Assembly: GCA_021773555.1 (NCBI GenBank)
Contig: JAJFKA010000012.1
Span: forward strand, 1 to 64,000
Direction of reading: 5' to 3'
DNA from: Gammaproteobacteria bacterium
GTDB lineage: Bacteria; Pseudomonadota; Gammaproteobacteria; Pseudomonadales; Azotimanducaceae
DNA: 64,000 bases
This document shows, piece after piece, positions 54,949 to 64,000 of this stretch (the first letter of the stretch is position 1; each line of letters starts with the position of its first letter). A program made the position numbers and the translations under genes. Below the pieces are notes generated by a model. The model saw nothing but the letters and a program-made list of their open reading frames with translations. It made no database searches and had not been told where the DNA came from.

Positions 54949-57009
54949 ATGTCAAAGCTATTTCTGATATGTAACCTGATTATCGCCTTATTGTTGCTGA
55001 TCGCCTGCGAGAAGCAAGCACCTCTGTCAACGAACTCACCTCAATACGGTAGTTGGGGCGTCGATATGAGTGCCAGCGACCCAGGCGTGAAGCCCGGAGA
55101 CGATTTTTTCCGATATGTGAATGGCACCTGGCTCGATACACACGAGATTCCACCGGAACGTTCGAGCTACGGGGTGGGCCTGCTGGTACACGAGACCGCT
55201 GAAAAACGCGTCAGGTCGATCATCGAGGAGTTCGCGGCCAAAAGCGGCGCCCAGGGTACGCCGGAACAGAAAGTCGGAGACTACTACGCAAGCTGGATGG
55301 ACACTGCGCTAATCAACTCACTCGGCATCAAGCCGCTTCAGCATGATCTCGACCGAATAGGTGCTATCGAGGATCTGAGCGGCCTGGCCGAAGAATTTGG
55401 CCGACAATATTACGTTGCGGGTGTCAGCCCCTTCAGTGGTTCTCTGGGTATCAACCCGGATAATCCTGATGAGTACAACATAAACATCGGCTTGTCAGGG
55501 CTCGGTTTACCGGATCGTGATTATTATCTGGACGATGCCGAGCGCTTCGTGTTGATTCGCGAACAGTATCGAGCCCATATCGCCGAAATTCTTGGCTTTA
55601 CCGGTATGGAGATGACCAGCGCGCAGGAAAAAGCAGCAATGATCCTTGGCCTGGAAACGACTATCGCCAGCTATCAATGGATTCGTTCAGATCGACGTGA
55701 TCGCGATAAAACCCATAATCCGACGCCCGTTGCCACCCTGATTGCGGACCATCCTCAATTCGACTGGCAACATTTCCTTCAGGCTGCCGGACTTGGGTCG
55801 CTGGCGCAGGTCAATCTTGTGCATCCGAACACTGTAGAACCCCTGATCAACCTGCTCCAGGAAGTCCCCCTCGACGACTGGAAAACTTACCTGACCTACC
55901 ACATGATTTCTAATAATGCCGCTCTGTTGTCAGAACCAATTGATACTGCAAATTTCAACTTTTGGGGAAAAGTAGTCAGCGGGCGCGAACAACAACTGGA
56001 GCGCTGGAAAAGAGGTGTTGCCCGGGTCGGCTCCAAGACCGGTCTCGGCGAGGCTCTGGGACAAATCTATGTTAGGCGGCATTTCAAGGAGTCATCGAAA
56101 AAGCAGATGGAGACCCTGGTTGAAAACCTGCGGCTCGCCTACGCGGAACGAATCGAGGCGCTGGACTGGATGGGTGCCGCCACTAAAAACGAAGCCCGAA
56201 AAAAACTCGCGGCCTTCAGGGCAAAAATCGGTTATCCGGACCACTGGCTCCCGTTGGACAAAATCACCATCAACCGGGCAGATTTTTTTGGTAACGCAAG
56301 GCGAATCGCAAAATTTTTCGAGGACTATGACGTCAACAGACTTGGCAAACCCACAGACCGAAACGAGTGGTTTATGATGCCGCAAACGGTGAATGCCTAC
56401 TACGTCGCATCCTTTAATGAAATCGTTTTTCCCGCGGCAATACTCTCTCCGCCCTTTTTCGATCCGAACGCAGACGCGGCCGTCAACTACGGCGCCATTG
56501 GCGCTATCATTGGCCACGAGATGGGTCATGGTTTTGACGATCAGGGATCGAAATCTGATGCGAGTGGCATCAAAAGGAACTGGTGGACAGACGATGATCG
56601 AATCGCTTTTGAACTGCGCACGGCGAAACTGGCAGAACAATACGACCAATACGAAGCAGTCCCTGGCGGCTTTGTTGACGGAAATTTTACCATGGGGGAA
56701 AATATTGGTGACCTGGGTGGAATCAGTGTCGCCTATCGCGCCTATCAGCTATCGTTAGGCGGTAAGCAGCCGCCAGTGATTGGCGGCCTGACAGGAACCC
56801 AGAGGTTTTTCCTCGCCTATGCTCAGGCCTGGCGCAGCAAGGTTAGAGAAGAAACGGCAATGCAATATTTGAAGGCCGATCCTCATTCACCACCAAGATT
56901 TCGCGTCAACGGCGTCGTACGTAATATTGACGCATGGTATGACGCTTTCGATGTAACCGCGAAGGATTCGCTTTACCTGCCCCCGGAAGATCGCGTTACC
57001 ATTTGGTAA
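54949..57009 (+). CDS. M13 family metallopeptidase lipoprotein (neprilysin-like)
   Basis: A 686-residue zinc endopeptidase. An N-terminal lipoprotein signal with lipobox LLIAC (Cys at 20) indicates membrane anchoring in the envelope. The zinc site is HEMGH with His523, Glu524 and His527, and the third ligand Glu584 lies in GENIGDLGG. The substrate-binding NAYY motif (VNAYYVASFNEIVFPA) is present. Length fits PepO-type enzymes that cut peptides outside the cytoplasm. Confidence 0.94.
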   Translation: MSKLFLICNLIIALLLLIACEKQAPLSTNSPQYGSWGVDMSASDPGVKPGDDFFRYVNGTWLDTHEIPPERSSYGVGLLVHETAEKRVRSIIEEFAAKSGAQGTPEQKVGDYYASWMDTALINSLGIKPLQHDLDRIGAIEDLSGLAEEFGRQYYVAGVSPFSGSLGINPDNPDEYNINIGLSGLGLPDRDYYLDDAERFVLIREQYRAHIAEILGFTGMEMTSAQEKAAMILGLETTIASYQWIRSDRRDRDKTHNPTPVATLIADHPQFDWQHFLQAAGLGSLAQVNLVHPNTVEPLINLLQEVPLDDWKTYLTYHMISNNAALLSEPIDTANFNFWGKVVSGREQQLERWKRGVARVGSKTGLGEALGQIYVRRHFKESSKKQMETLVENLRLAYAERIEALDWMGAATKNEARKKLAAFRAKIGYPDHWLPLDKITINRADFFGNARRIAKFFEDYDVNRLGKPTDRNEWFMMPQTVNAYYVASFNEIVFPAAILSPPFFDPNADAAVNYGAIGAIIGHEMGHGFDDQGSKSDASGIKRNWWTDDDRIAFELRTAKLAEQYDQYEAVPGGFVDGNFTMGENIGDLGGISVAYRAYQLSLGGKQPPVIGGLTGTQRFFLAYAQAWRSKVREETAMQYLKADPHSPPRFRVNGVVRNIDAWYDAFDVTAKDSLYLPPEDRVTIW

Positions 57010-57156
57010 GGATTGATCCAACAGGCGCTGGCGATAAACAGATCATGTGAAAAGAAAACGCTCGCTACTTTGATCTCACCTTTTCTACTACACTTCTCCG
57101 CGACCATCAGGTCTTAAGCGGCGACAAACGCTCGTCAGTAATTCGGAGGTAGACCC

Positions 57157-58389
57157 ATGATCAGTAATGCTGATTCAACACTAATGGATGAACGGCGACT
57201 GCAGCAACTTGCCATTGCCGTTAGTCGTCGCGCTCCGCTTGATGCCGCCACCTTGCTGATTCGCGAACCAGAGACTGTTATCACCAATGTACTGGAACGG
57301 CTGGACGTGGCACTGGCCCTACGTGTTCTTGCCTGCCTGCCTGAGGATCAACAAAGTGCTCTGGCAACCCTGATACATTCCGGGCTTGGGGAACAGTGGT
57401 CGAGAAATCATGATTTTCATGAAGGCGAAGTTGGCCGTCTGATGGAACCTGTAACCTCTATCTTCCTGCCCGAAACACCCGTCTCAGAGGTTATCGAGAC
57501 GTTACGACCCTATGCGCAGCAACAACAACTGGTTTATGCCTATGTCGTAGACCACGAGGACACATTGATTGGTGCTGTCGCCATGCGAGAACTGCTCTTT
57601 GCCGAAGAAGGCGTAACAGTGGAAAGTGTGATGGTGGCTGAACCATTCTACTTTACTGCAAAATCTTTATCCGAGGACGCGATGAAGGCCGTTCTGCGCC
57701 GACATTATCCCATGTATCCCGTGTGCGATGAGCGAAAAAAACTCCTGGGTGTTGTCAGGGGATATGCGCTCTTTGAACAACAGACTTATGAGTTAACTGC
57801 CCAGGCAGGTCGGATGGTGGGTGTAGAAAAAGAGGAGCACCTGAACACCCCATGGCTCAAGTGTCTGCGATTACGTCATCCGTGGTTGCAACTCAATCTC
57901 CTAACCGCATTCGTTGCCGGAGCGGTTGTCGGCCTGTTCGAAGAAACCATTCAACAGGTCGTTGCGCTTGCAGCATTCCTGCCAGTGCTGGCGGGTCAAT
58001 CTGGAAACACCGGTTGCCAGGCACTGGCGGTAACGCTACGCGCAATGATCCTGAATGAGTTGAAACCCGGAATGGAATCCAGACTGGTTCGCAAGGAGGC
58101 GTTACTCGGTGTGTTCAACGGTATTCTGGTAGGTTTGACCGCTGCTGGCGCAATGTTGGGTTATGCGCTGATGAACGATAGCGCCAATCCGCTGGTCCTG
58201 GCAGCAATCGTGATGGTCGCCATGCTGGGGTCCTGTACGGCCGCGGGGGTTTCCGGCGTACTGATCCCATTGGTGTTGAGACGATTCGGTGCCGACCCGG
58301 CGACAGCGTCGACAATTTTCCTCACCACTTCAACCGATGTGGTCTCCATGGGCGCATTGCTCGGTCTCGCCACCCTGTTCCTGCTTTGA
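57157..58389 (+). CDS. mgtE: Magnesium transporter, MgtE type
   Basis: A 410-residue Mg2+ channel/transporter, somewhat shorter than the usual 450. It has an N-terminal helical domain (about 10-90), two CBS repeats (about 90-215), and a C-terminal domain of about five membrane helices. That domain carries the family pore motif FLPVLAGQSGNTGCQ near 277-291. CGGAGG lies just before the ATG. CBS domains gate the pore according to cytoplasmic magnesium. Related cobalt transport is possible. Confidence 0.92.
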   Translation: MISNADSTLMDERRLQQLAIAVSRRAPLDAATLLIREPETVITNVLERLDVALALRVLACLPEDQQSALATLIHSGLGEQWSRNHDFHEGEVGRLMEPVTSIFLPETPVSEVIETLRPYAQQQQLVYAYVVDHEDTLIGAVAMRELLFAEEGVTVESVMVAEPFYFTAKSLSEDAMKAVLRRHYPMYPVCDERKKLLGVVRGYALFEQQTYELTAQAGRMVGVEKEEHLNTPWLKCLRLRHPWLQLNLLTAFVAGAVVGLFEETIQQVVALAAFLPVLAGQSGNTGCQALAVTLRAMILNELKPGMESRLVRKEALLGVFNGILVGLTAAGAMLGYALMNDSANPLVLAAIVMVAMLGSCTAAGVSGVLIPLVLRRFGADPATASTIFLTTSTDVVSMGALLGLATLFLL

Positions 58390-58428
58390 CCTCTGTTAAC
58401 ATGAACAATCAAAACTATGGAGGAAGTC

Positions 58429-59178
58429 ATGCTGGGTAATATTTCAGGTCAGGTAGCCTGGTTGACGGGTGCAGGTTCTGGGATCGGCGAGGCAGGCGCA
58501 CTGGCGCTGGCCGGGGCTGGCGTAAAAACGGTCTTGAGCGGCCGGCGCGTAACGCGTCTGGAACAACTTGCGGAAAAGATCAATTCCCAGGGAGGTTTTG
58601 CTTCGGTCGAACCACTGGATGTGGCTTCCAAGGATGCAGTTGACAAAGCTGCCAAACGAATCGCTGCGAGCCTCGGGAGGATAGACATCCTGGTTCACAG
58701 TGCGGGTCTAAACATTCGCGAGCGAGGCTGGGATAAGTTAAGCCCCGCGGATTGGAATCAGGTAATTGACGTCGACCTGAACGGCGCATTCAACTGTTGT
58801 CACGCAGTCCTGCCCATCATGAAAGCACAAAACGGTGGGCTAATTATCAACATATCGTCCTGGGCTGGTCGCCAGGTCAGCCGCGTTTCAGGACCCGCCT
58901 ATTCTGCAGCTAAACACGCCATGAACGCCATGAACGAAAGTATCAATATGGAACAGTGCCAGTACGGCATCAGAGCGTGTGCAATTTGTCCGGGAGAAGT
59001 CGCCACAGAAATCCTGGATAAACGTCCCGTGCCTGTATCCGATGAGGACAGGCAAAAAATGGTGCAATCAGAGGATGTGGGAGACCTGATTCTTTATGTT
59101 AGCCAGGTTCCCGCGCACGTCTGCCTAAACGAAATTGTTATCAGTCCCACCTGGAATCGCGGTTATATTCGATCCTAG
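58429..59178 (+). CDS. SDR family NAD(P)-dependent oxidoreductase
   Basis: A 249-residue classical short-chain dehydrogenase. The start ATG at 58429 is preceded by GGAGG 5 nt upstream; an ATG at 58417 lies within that site and is less likely. TGAGSGIG near residues 13-20 binds the cofactor, NISS gives the catalytic Ser region, and Y-S-A-A-K is the active-site YxxxK. Substrate unknown. A strong hairpin starts at its stop codon. Confidence 0.9.
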   Translation: MLGNISGQVAWLTGAGSGIGEAGALALAGAGVKTVLSGRRVTRLEQLAEKINSQGGFASVEPLDVASKDAVDKAAKRIAASLGRIDILVHSAGLNIRERGWDKLSPADWNQVIDVDLNGAFNCCHAVLPIMKAQNGGLIINISSWAGRQVSRVSGPAYSAAKHAMNAMNESINMEQCQYGIRACAICPGEVATEILDKRPVPVSDEDRQKMVQSEDVGDLILYVSQVPAHVCLNEIVISPTWNRGYIRS

Positions 59179-59216
59179 CCCGCATTATTCATGAAGGGAA
59201 TGGATAATGCGGGCTA
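59176..59216. terminator. Bidirectional hairpin between SDR and POT transporter genes
   Basis: TAGCCCGCATTAT (59176-59188, including the SDR stop codon) is perfectly complementary to ATAATGCGGGCTA (59204-59216) with a 15-nt loop. It serves the convergent SDR and peptide transporter genes. Confidence 0.75.
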
Positions 59217-59236
59217 GATCTGCCGATGCCAGGTTG

Positions 59237-60808
59237 TTAGGAAGACTGAGCGGCTGACTCGGCTTTGGTCTGGGTTTCAACGTTATCCAGATGCATCAAA
59301 CGGTTCAAAAAAGGCGACACCAACAACATAACCATACCAAGGCCAATCGCAACTATTGCCAGGTTCTCAAATATACCGGTATAAACAGCCAGGGACGCCA
59401 GGCCCGATTGCGCCGCCTCATCATCAATCGCAGTCAATCCGGCGATTAATCCACCCGCGTACGCAGCAAACGCACTGGACAGGAACCACACACCCATCAT
59501 CATCCCTGCCACCCGTTGAACAGAAAGTTTTGTGACCATGGATAACCCCACGGGTGATAAGCAAAGTTCACCCGTTGTATGCAACAGATACATCAAAGCG
59601 AGCCAGATAATCGAAACCTTGCCATCAGGCCCAGCGAGACTGGCGCCATAGATCAACACCGCAAATCCCAGACCAACTTGCAGGATTCCAAGCCCGAATT
59701 TCGCGGCCGTTGAAGGCTCAAACCCCTTTCGCGCCATTAGTACCCACAGCATCGCAAATACTGGCGCCAGTACAATAATGAACAACGGATTCAGCGATTG
59801 AAACATCCCTGCCGTGAATGTCGTGCCCATGTTGATATTGCGATCAGTAAACAGGGTTAGCGACGAGCCTGCCTGTTCAAACAGCGCCCAGAACAAAACA
59901 GAAACCGCGATCAACGTCAGCATCACCAGCATTCGGTCCCGATCACGCGGCTCGCACTTAGCCAGTGAAAACCAGATCACCCATCCAACGACAATTCCGC
60001 CGAAGACCAGCAGCAACAAACCCAATTCGGAAGTACGCTGGATGACCTGCCAGACAATGAACACACTAACAAATCCAACGAGATAAATAAGGCGCTCTTT
60101 GGTGATACCGGGAACAATTTTTTTGGCCAGATCAGATGGATTCGGTGGCTCTCCAAATCCGAGCAGGTGCGGTTTGCCCAGCTGAAAAGTGAGTAAGCCA
60201 ATGAGCATCCCAATACCTGCAAGCCCGAAACCATAGCGCCATCCATAGGTTTCTCCCAGGTACGCACACAATAACGTCGCCACGAATGCGCCGACGTTAA
60301 TGCCCATATAAAAAATCGTAAAACCGGCATCTCGCCGCGGATCTGCCTCAGAGTACAACTGCCCAACAATGGTCGAAATACTGGCTTTCAAAAAACCCAC
60401 ACCAATGATGATAAATGCCAGTGACAAGTAGAAAGCCTGTGTATAGAAGTCATCACGCACGACCACCAGCCCGCCATCGACCAGCATGGTTTGCGAGGCC
60501 GGCCCTTCAAAAGCCATTCCGAAATGACCACAGACCAGAAGGATCGCACCAAACAGAATCGCTTTACGGTAGCCCAGATATCGGTCAGCAATCAATCCGC
60601 CCAGAACCGGCATTGCATAGACCAGGGAGGCATAACTTCCGTAAATCAAACCTGCCGTTTTGTCACCAAACATAAAGTGCTTGGTCAGGTAGAGAATCAG
60701 CAACGCACGCATGCCGTAATAACTGAACCGTTCCCACATTTCTGTAAAAAACAGGACATACAGTCCTTTCGGATGCCCGAGAATCGTATCAGGCGAAGTT
60801 TCGCTCAT
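59237..60808 (-). CDS. POT family proton-dependent di/tripeptide transporter
   Basis: A 523-residue MFS-type symporter. TM1 carries the POT motif E-x2-ERFSYYGMRALL (near residues 23-36) needed for proton coupling, and the PTR2 signature appears around residues 68-105 (GGLIADRYLGYRKAI) and FYMGINVGAF. About 14 membrane helices are expected. It imports di- and tripeptides. Peptidases of the M13 and S9 families encoded in this window could use or supply such peptides, though there is no operon link. Confidence 0.92.
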   Translation of the reverse strand: MSETSPDTILGHPKGLYVLFFTEMWERFSYYGMRALLILYLTKHFMFGDKTAGLIYGSYASLVYAMPVLGGLIADRYLGYRKAILFGAILLVCGHFGMAFEGPASQTMLVDGGLVVVRDDFYTQAFYLSLAFIIIGVGFLKASISTIVGQLYSEADPRRDAGFTIFYMGINVGAFVATLLCAYLGETYGWRYGFGLAGIGMLIGLLTFQLGKPHLLGFGEPPNPSDLAKKIVPGITKERLIYLVGFVSVFIVWQVIQRTSELGLLLLVFGGIVVGWVIWFSLAKCEPRDRDRMLVMLTLIAVSVLFWALFEQAGSSLTLFTDRNINMGTTFTAGMFQSLNPLFIIVLAPVFAMLWVLMARKGFEPSTAAKFGLGILQVGLGFAVLIYGASLAGPDGKVSIIWLALMYLLHTTGELCLSPVGLSMVTKLSVQRVAGMMMGVWFLSSAFAAYAGGLIAGLTAIDDEAAQSGLASLAVYTGIFENLAIVAIGLGMVMLLVSPFLNRLMHLDNVETQTKAESAAQSS

Positions 60809-60854
60809 TTATTTTTGACCCAAAGTTATTGTTGAAGCGGATGGTGACATGCGA

Positions 60855-61580
60855 TCAGCTTTTTACCAGATTTGCTGTTTTCAGGGCATTGTTGCCACCG
60901 CGCGGGAAAAAGGCCTCGGCGTCATCGATTTCGCGCATGCCACGAATACTCTCGATGATCGCCTCCGGCGCACCATTTGGAAATCCAGACAAGCGCTCTG
61001 CCAGTTCACGACAGCGAGCTACAACACGCGCATCCGGAACGCATTCGGTAGCAAGCCCTAATCTGACAAGGTCAGGTCCGGTCACCCTGTCACCGTACAA
61101 TGCCAGCCGCGCGAGCACCAATTCGGTTGACTTGATCTTCATCCACGCGGCATTCATCGGAATGTTCGCACCTTGCTGAATTTCACCAATCTGCAAAAAA
61201 GCGGATTCCCCTGAAATCAGGATGTCGCAGGCAAACGCGAGTGCCGCACCGGCGTTGATACCGAATTTCTCGAATGCCCCGATGATCGGTTTTTTGCATG
61301 CGAACAGTGCCAGATGCATGGATCGCACATCCCCCACTTCTTTTCCAGCCCACGCAGGAGGCGGATCCTGTTGCAGCGCCTTCAGATCGATACCTGAACA
61401 AAAATAACCGCCTTCGCCGCGGAGAATTATGCAGGCCACATCGTTATTCTCCTGAAGCAGTGCAATTGCGTCTGTGATCTCACCTGCCAGCGGTGGAATC
61501 AGCGAATTGCGTCGCTCCGGGCGATTGATCACCAGTTCTGCCCAGCCCTCATGAAACTCAATATAGGAATATTCTGCCAT
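60855..61580 (-). CDS. Enoyl-CoA hydratase/isomerase family protein
   Basis: A 241-residue crotonase-fold protein. The oxyanion-hole segments are GGYFCSGIDLKAL (about 56-68) and FGINAGAALAFACD (about 104-117). In the region of the catalytic Glu the sequence reads LQIGEIQQGANIPM, keeping a Glu but with GEI where PEI is common. Activity may be hydration, isomerisation or another CoA reaction. It is oriented like the POT gene, 46 bp upstream of it. Confidence 0.88.
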   Translation of the reverse strand: MAEYSYIEFHEGWAELVINRPERRNSLIPPLAGEITDAIALLQENNDVACIILRGEGGYFCSGIDLKALQQDPPPAWAGKEVGDVRSMHLALFACKKPIIGAFEKFGINAGAALAFACDILISGESAFLQIGEIQQGANIPMNAAWMKIKSTELVLARLALYGDRVTGPDLVRLGLATECVPDARVVARCRELAERLSGFPNGAPEAIIESIRGMREIDDAEAFFPRGGNNALKTANLVKS

Positions 61581-61704
61581 CAGCTTTCCTTAAGTGTTTG
61601 CGGCTTTCATCGATTAACTTGATCCCGGACAACAGGTCACTGCTTCGAACTCAGCCAACCTTAAGTTGAACCCATATCTTCTGGATCGTCCCCGTGCTCT
61701 TTGC

Positions 61705-62574
61705 CTAAACGCCAGTGACACTGCTGACAATCTGGCGTGGTACCGCAATCACCGTATTCAGCAACTCCAGCGGTATCTTGACGATTTCTATGACCTCGGA
61801 AGGACGGTTAGCATTCCAGTTCGTCAGATTACCATCAACGAAGGACCCCTTATAACTATCGCGCGAAAACGGCGTGCTTGAGAAAGGTAATACGGCAACG
61901 GTGCCGTGGTTGGACAGCATTGCCTGGGCGGCTTGTCTTACGGCACAGCTACCATTGCTGCATTGTTCCAGTGTAAAAAGGTATGGCAACGAGCGTCGAT
62001 AAACCAGACCGGCGACTCGATTCGGCATCTCGTAATCTCGTATTTCGGATTCAAGTACCTGCGGGGATGCAAATACGTTAAGACGATAGTCAAGGTAGGG
62101 AGCGGGTAGCTTGATTGTTGTGTTTACTGTGGGGTCGTATATATGCGCGAAAGTTTCTGCTGCGCAGTTCACAGCGTCAACATTTATCCGCGCACTAAGG
62201 ATAGGGACCCTTCTGCCCATTGGCAGGCCGGCATCGTTCGGCCTGCTATCCAGCAGTCCCCGTTGATTAACACCAATCAGGAGTTTGTCACTACTTACCA
62301 GGGAGTGCCTGAGTTGCGCCGTGAACTGATAGCGAAGATCCGGTTCAGCTGGTTCCAGATTTAACTGAATCAAGTCTACACAATGAAAAGGAAGATCATC
62401 GCTGATTCGATCGAGTGTTCGTTTGATGGTCAGGGATGTCTTGTTCATCGGGAGGTAGTAGACAACGCCAACACAGGAAGGATCACCCTGGCCGCAATTT
62501 TTCGTCCGTACAGATCCGATGTTGTTGCAGCCTGCCACTATCACAAAGGCGGTGGCACATATCACAAAGCGCAT
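61705..62574 (-). CDS. Lipoprotein of unknown function
   Basis: A 289-residue protein with a lipoprotein signal (MRFVICATAFVIVAGC, lipobox VAGC with Cys16). Cysteines recur in the mature part (CGQGDPSC, HCVD, NCAAE, EQCSNGSC), suggesting disulfides in the periplasm. No domain is recognised. The C-terminal PLELLNTVIAVPRQIVSSVTGV is hydrophobic enough to contact the membrane. It stands alone between the enoyl-CoA hydratase and an SDR gene, all on the minus strand. Confidence 0.7.
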   Translation of the reverse strand: MRFVICATAFVIVAGCNNIGSVRTKNCGQGDPSCVGVVYYLPMNKTSLTIKRTLDRISDDLPFHCVDLIQLNLEPAEPDLRYQFTAQLRHSLVSSDKLLIGVNQRGLLDSRPNDAGLPMGRRVPILSARINVDAVNCAAETFAHIYDPTVNTTIKLPAPYLDYRLNVFASPQVLESEIRDYEMPNRVAGLVYRRSLPYLFTLEQCSNGSCAVRQAAQAMLSNHGTVAVLPFSSTPFSRDSYKGSFVDGNLTNWNANRPSEVIEIVKIPLELLNTVIAVPRQIVSSVTGV

Positions 62575-62716
62575 AGAGCATTCCAGCCGAGGGGTGGCGA
62601 AACTTTAAGAGTTTTACAACGCCCGGTCAATCAACGGTCCCCGCTCAACAATCCCGCAGCAAAATTACAGCGGTTCACAACGCGCAAATGACAGGTCGGA
62701 CAGGCATTACCATCCG

Positions 62717-63514
62717 TCATGATCCAGCGCTTTCAATTTTAGCCTGCAATCGACGCATGCCGGTTAACCAGCGTTCCAGATCATAAGTCTTTCGCTCCAT
62801 CCAGGTTTGTGCAATCTCATCGGTCAGAATCAGAAATTGTTCTGCGCGCACCGCTTCGATAACCTGCTCCGCGACCTCCTCCGGCTCCTTGATCGGTCCG
62901 GCAGCGGAGCTGGACCAGGCAGAGTTCGGATCCCCTAACATAGGAGTCCGGACGCCAAGCGGTGCCAGCAATGAGAAGCGGATGCCTTTGTCGTGATAGG
63001 TTACGGACATCCATTCCGCGATACCCACCACTGCGTGTTTGGTTGTCGCATAAGTCAGGTTACCGTGGGTCGTGAGTATGCCGGCCATCGATGCCGTGTG
63101 CACAAAGTAGCCTGAACCTCGTTCCAGCATGCCTGGTAAGACTGCCCGTATCGCATAGATATGCGACATAGTATTTACCTGCCATTGACTCTCCCACACC
63201 GAAATCGGTGTCGTTAACGGATCACCACCTGTCAGTACCCCGGCGTTGGCAAAAAACAGGTCGATCGCACCTACATCCGCGTTTACCTGGGCGACCATGT
63301 CATTCACCGATGCCTCATTGCCCACATCGCAGGTCAGCGCTATTACGCCGCAATGCGATGCGACATCCCGGACACCCGCCTCGTTGATATCAACGGCCAC
63401 GACGGTTGCACCGCGTGCTGTAAATGCCTTAACACTGGCGGCGCCAATGCCGCTGGCGGCACCTGTAATCACGCAAATTTTGCCTTTGATGTCCACCGCT
63501 ATGCTCCTGTTCAA
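62717..63514 (-). CDS. SDR family NAD(P)-dependent oxidoreductase (second copy)
   Basis: A 265-residue classical short-chain dehydrogenase. TGAASGIG near residues 16-23, the NAG motif in FFANAGVLTGG, and the active-site Y-A-T-T-K are all present. It is not a close copy of the SDR at 58429. The gene is divergent from msrA, with 113 bp between starts. The substrate is unknown. Confidence 0.9.
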   Translation of the reverse strand: MNRSIAVDIKGKICVITGAASGIGAASVKAFTARGATVVAVDINEAGVRDVASHCGVIALTCDVGNEASVNDMVAQVNADVGAIDLFFANAGVLTGGDPLTTPISVWESQWQVNTMSHIYAIRAVLPGMLERGSGYFVHTASMAGILTTHGNLTYATTKHAVVGIAEWMSVTYHDKGIRFSLLAPLGVRTPMLGDPNSAWSSSAAGPIKEPEEVAEQVIEAVRAEQFLILTDEIAQTWMERKTYDLERWLTGMRRLQAKIESAGS

Positions 63515-63627
63515 TCACGATTTGAATACCTGCAAGTGCCAGTATCATCACACGATCAAGGTCGCTGTAACAAACCCAGGTTCAGTTTGTCTAATCTTTT
63601 GTCAATCATCCAAAAAGCTTTGTAATC

Positions 63628-64000
63628 ATGAATCAATTGAAATTTGTCATCGCGGTGTTGCTATCTCTCCCACTGAACAACGTCACCGCCGACAAAGCTG
63701 TTTTTGCGGGCGGTTGTTTCTGGTGTGTTGAAGCTGCATATCAGGATGTTCCGGGTGTCACCGATGCGGTTTCCGGGTTCACCGGTGGTGAACTCCAGAA
63801 TCCCACTTATAACGGTAACCATCGTGGGCATTTCGAGGCGGTTGAGGTAAGTTTTGATCCTGCCATTATCAGCTATCAACAACTGTTGGACATTTTTTGG
63901 GTGAACATTGATCCCTTCGACAACCGGGGACAGTTTTGTGACAAGGGTCCGAGCTATCGAAGCGCTGTCTTCGCCTCGGACGAGCAGAAATTCGAAGCAC
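63628..64000 (+). CDS. msrA: Exported peptide-methionine (S)-S-oxide reductase MsrA (3' truncated by window edge)
   Basis: The frame from ATG 63628 stays open to the window end (124 codons). A signal peptide (about residues 1-21, ending NNVTA) is followed by the MsrA catalytic motif GGCFWCVEAAY with the nucleophilic Cys near 30, then GNHRGHFEAVEVSFDP and FWVNIDPFDNRGQFCDKG. The enzyme reduces methionine sulfoxide in proteins. The leader suggests action in the periplasm rather than the usual cytoplasm. C-terminal resolving cysteines or a fused MsrB domain cannot be judged here. Confidence 0.92.
   Translation, partial: MNQLKFVIAVLLSLPLNNVTADKAVFAGGCFWCVEAAYQDVPGVTDAVSGFTGGELQNPTYNGNHRGHFEAVEVSFDPAIISYQQLLDIFWVNIDPFDNRGQFCDKGPSYRSAVFASDEQKFEA

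Noticed and set aside
1-64000. Defence island, prophage, CRISPR or secondary-metabolite cluster
   Set aside because: No nuclease-methylase pairs, phage genes, repeat-spacer arrays, NRPS/PKS or integrase genes were seen. Apart from the small element at 52.1 kb the window looks like core chromosome.

Overview
The window is 64 kb of ordinary-looking chromosome from an aerobic, probably marine gammaproteobacterium of moderate GC. The evidence is the set of housekeeping families: AcnA-type aconitase, HrpB, RecQ with HRDC, an RhlE-like DEAD-box helicase, DUF2058 (YaiL), a POT peptide transporter and MgtE. To these it adds a metabolism rich in monooxygenases, SDRs, alpha/beta hydrolases and CoA chemistry, as seen in marine degraders of ketones, terpenoids and aromatics. 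I see no rRNA, tRNA, CRISPR, integrase or transposase gene. The exact lineage cannot be fixed without a search.

Layout. 1-9.6 kb: the end of an RNHCP-domain gene, a DUF432+MscS pair, a 31-residue lysine-rich gene with its own promoter and hairpin, two unrelated alpha/beta hydrolases, a GNAT acetyltransferase and a heterodimeric ABC exporter. 9.7-19.6 kb, all on the minus strand: MscS channel, GPH-type symporter, Baeyer-Villiger monooxygenase, three-subunit molybdenum hydroxylase, a MoaD/ThiS-like protein and an acyl-CoA ligase. This reads as a catabolic block. 19.8-30 kb: aconitase, SulP transporter, HrpB with an overlapping membrane protein, a NYN+LOTUS protein, a YkgJ-type protein and DUF1993. 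30.1-35.2 kb: a frameshifted DUF6265 gene, a second BVMO, and a tightly coupled porin / FMN-binding / PepSY-helix operon whose promoter lies inside a Fur-like inverted repeat. 35.2-42.6 kb: DUF2058, a small exported protein, a PaaX-type regulator coupled to a fatty acid desaturase with a perfect palindrome over its predicted -10, a diguanylate cyclase, a PIG-L deacetylase, an S9 peptidase and a CBS protein. 42.7-50 kb: an RND efflux operon with one adaptor and two different permeases. 50.2-54.5 kb: RecQ, a 245-bp transposase-less element with terminal inverted repeats (MITE-like), and a DEAD-box helicase followed 5 bp later by a NYN nuclease-like gene. 54.9-64 kb: M13 peptidase, MgtE, two SDRs, POT transporter, enoyl-CoA hydratase, an unknown lipoprotein and the start of an exported MsrA.

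The most promising leads are: (1) the Fur-like-controlled porin-flavoprotein-PepSY operon, which looks like an envelope electron-transfer and uptake module; (2) the PaaX-desaturase operon with its palindromic operator candidate; (3) the MITE-like element; (4) the helicase-NYN coupling; (5) the molybdenum hydroxylase + MoaD + CoA ligase + BVMO block. None is proven to be a new system. Each is given with a test that could refute it. Two genes cut by the window edges (RNHCP at the left, MsrA at the right) and the 31-codon gene were found by direct translation.
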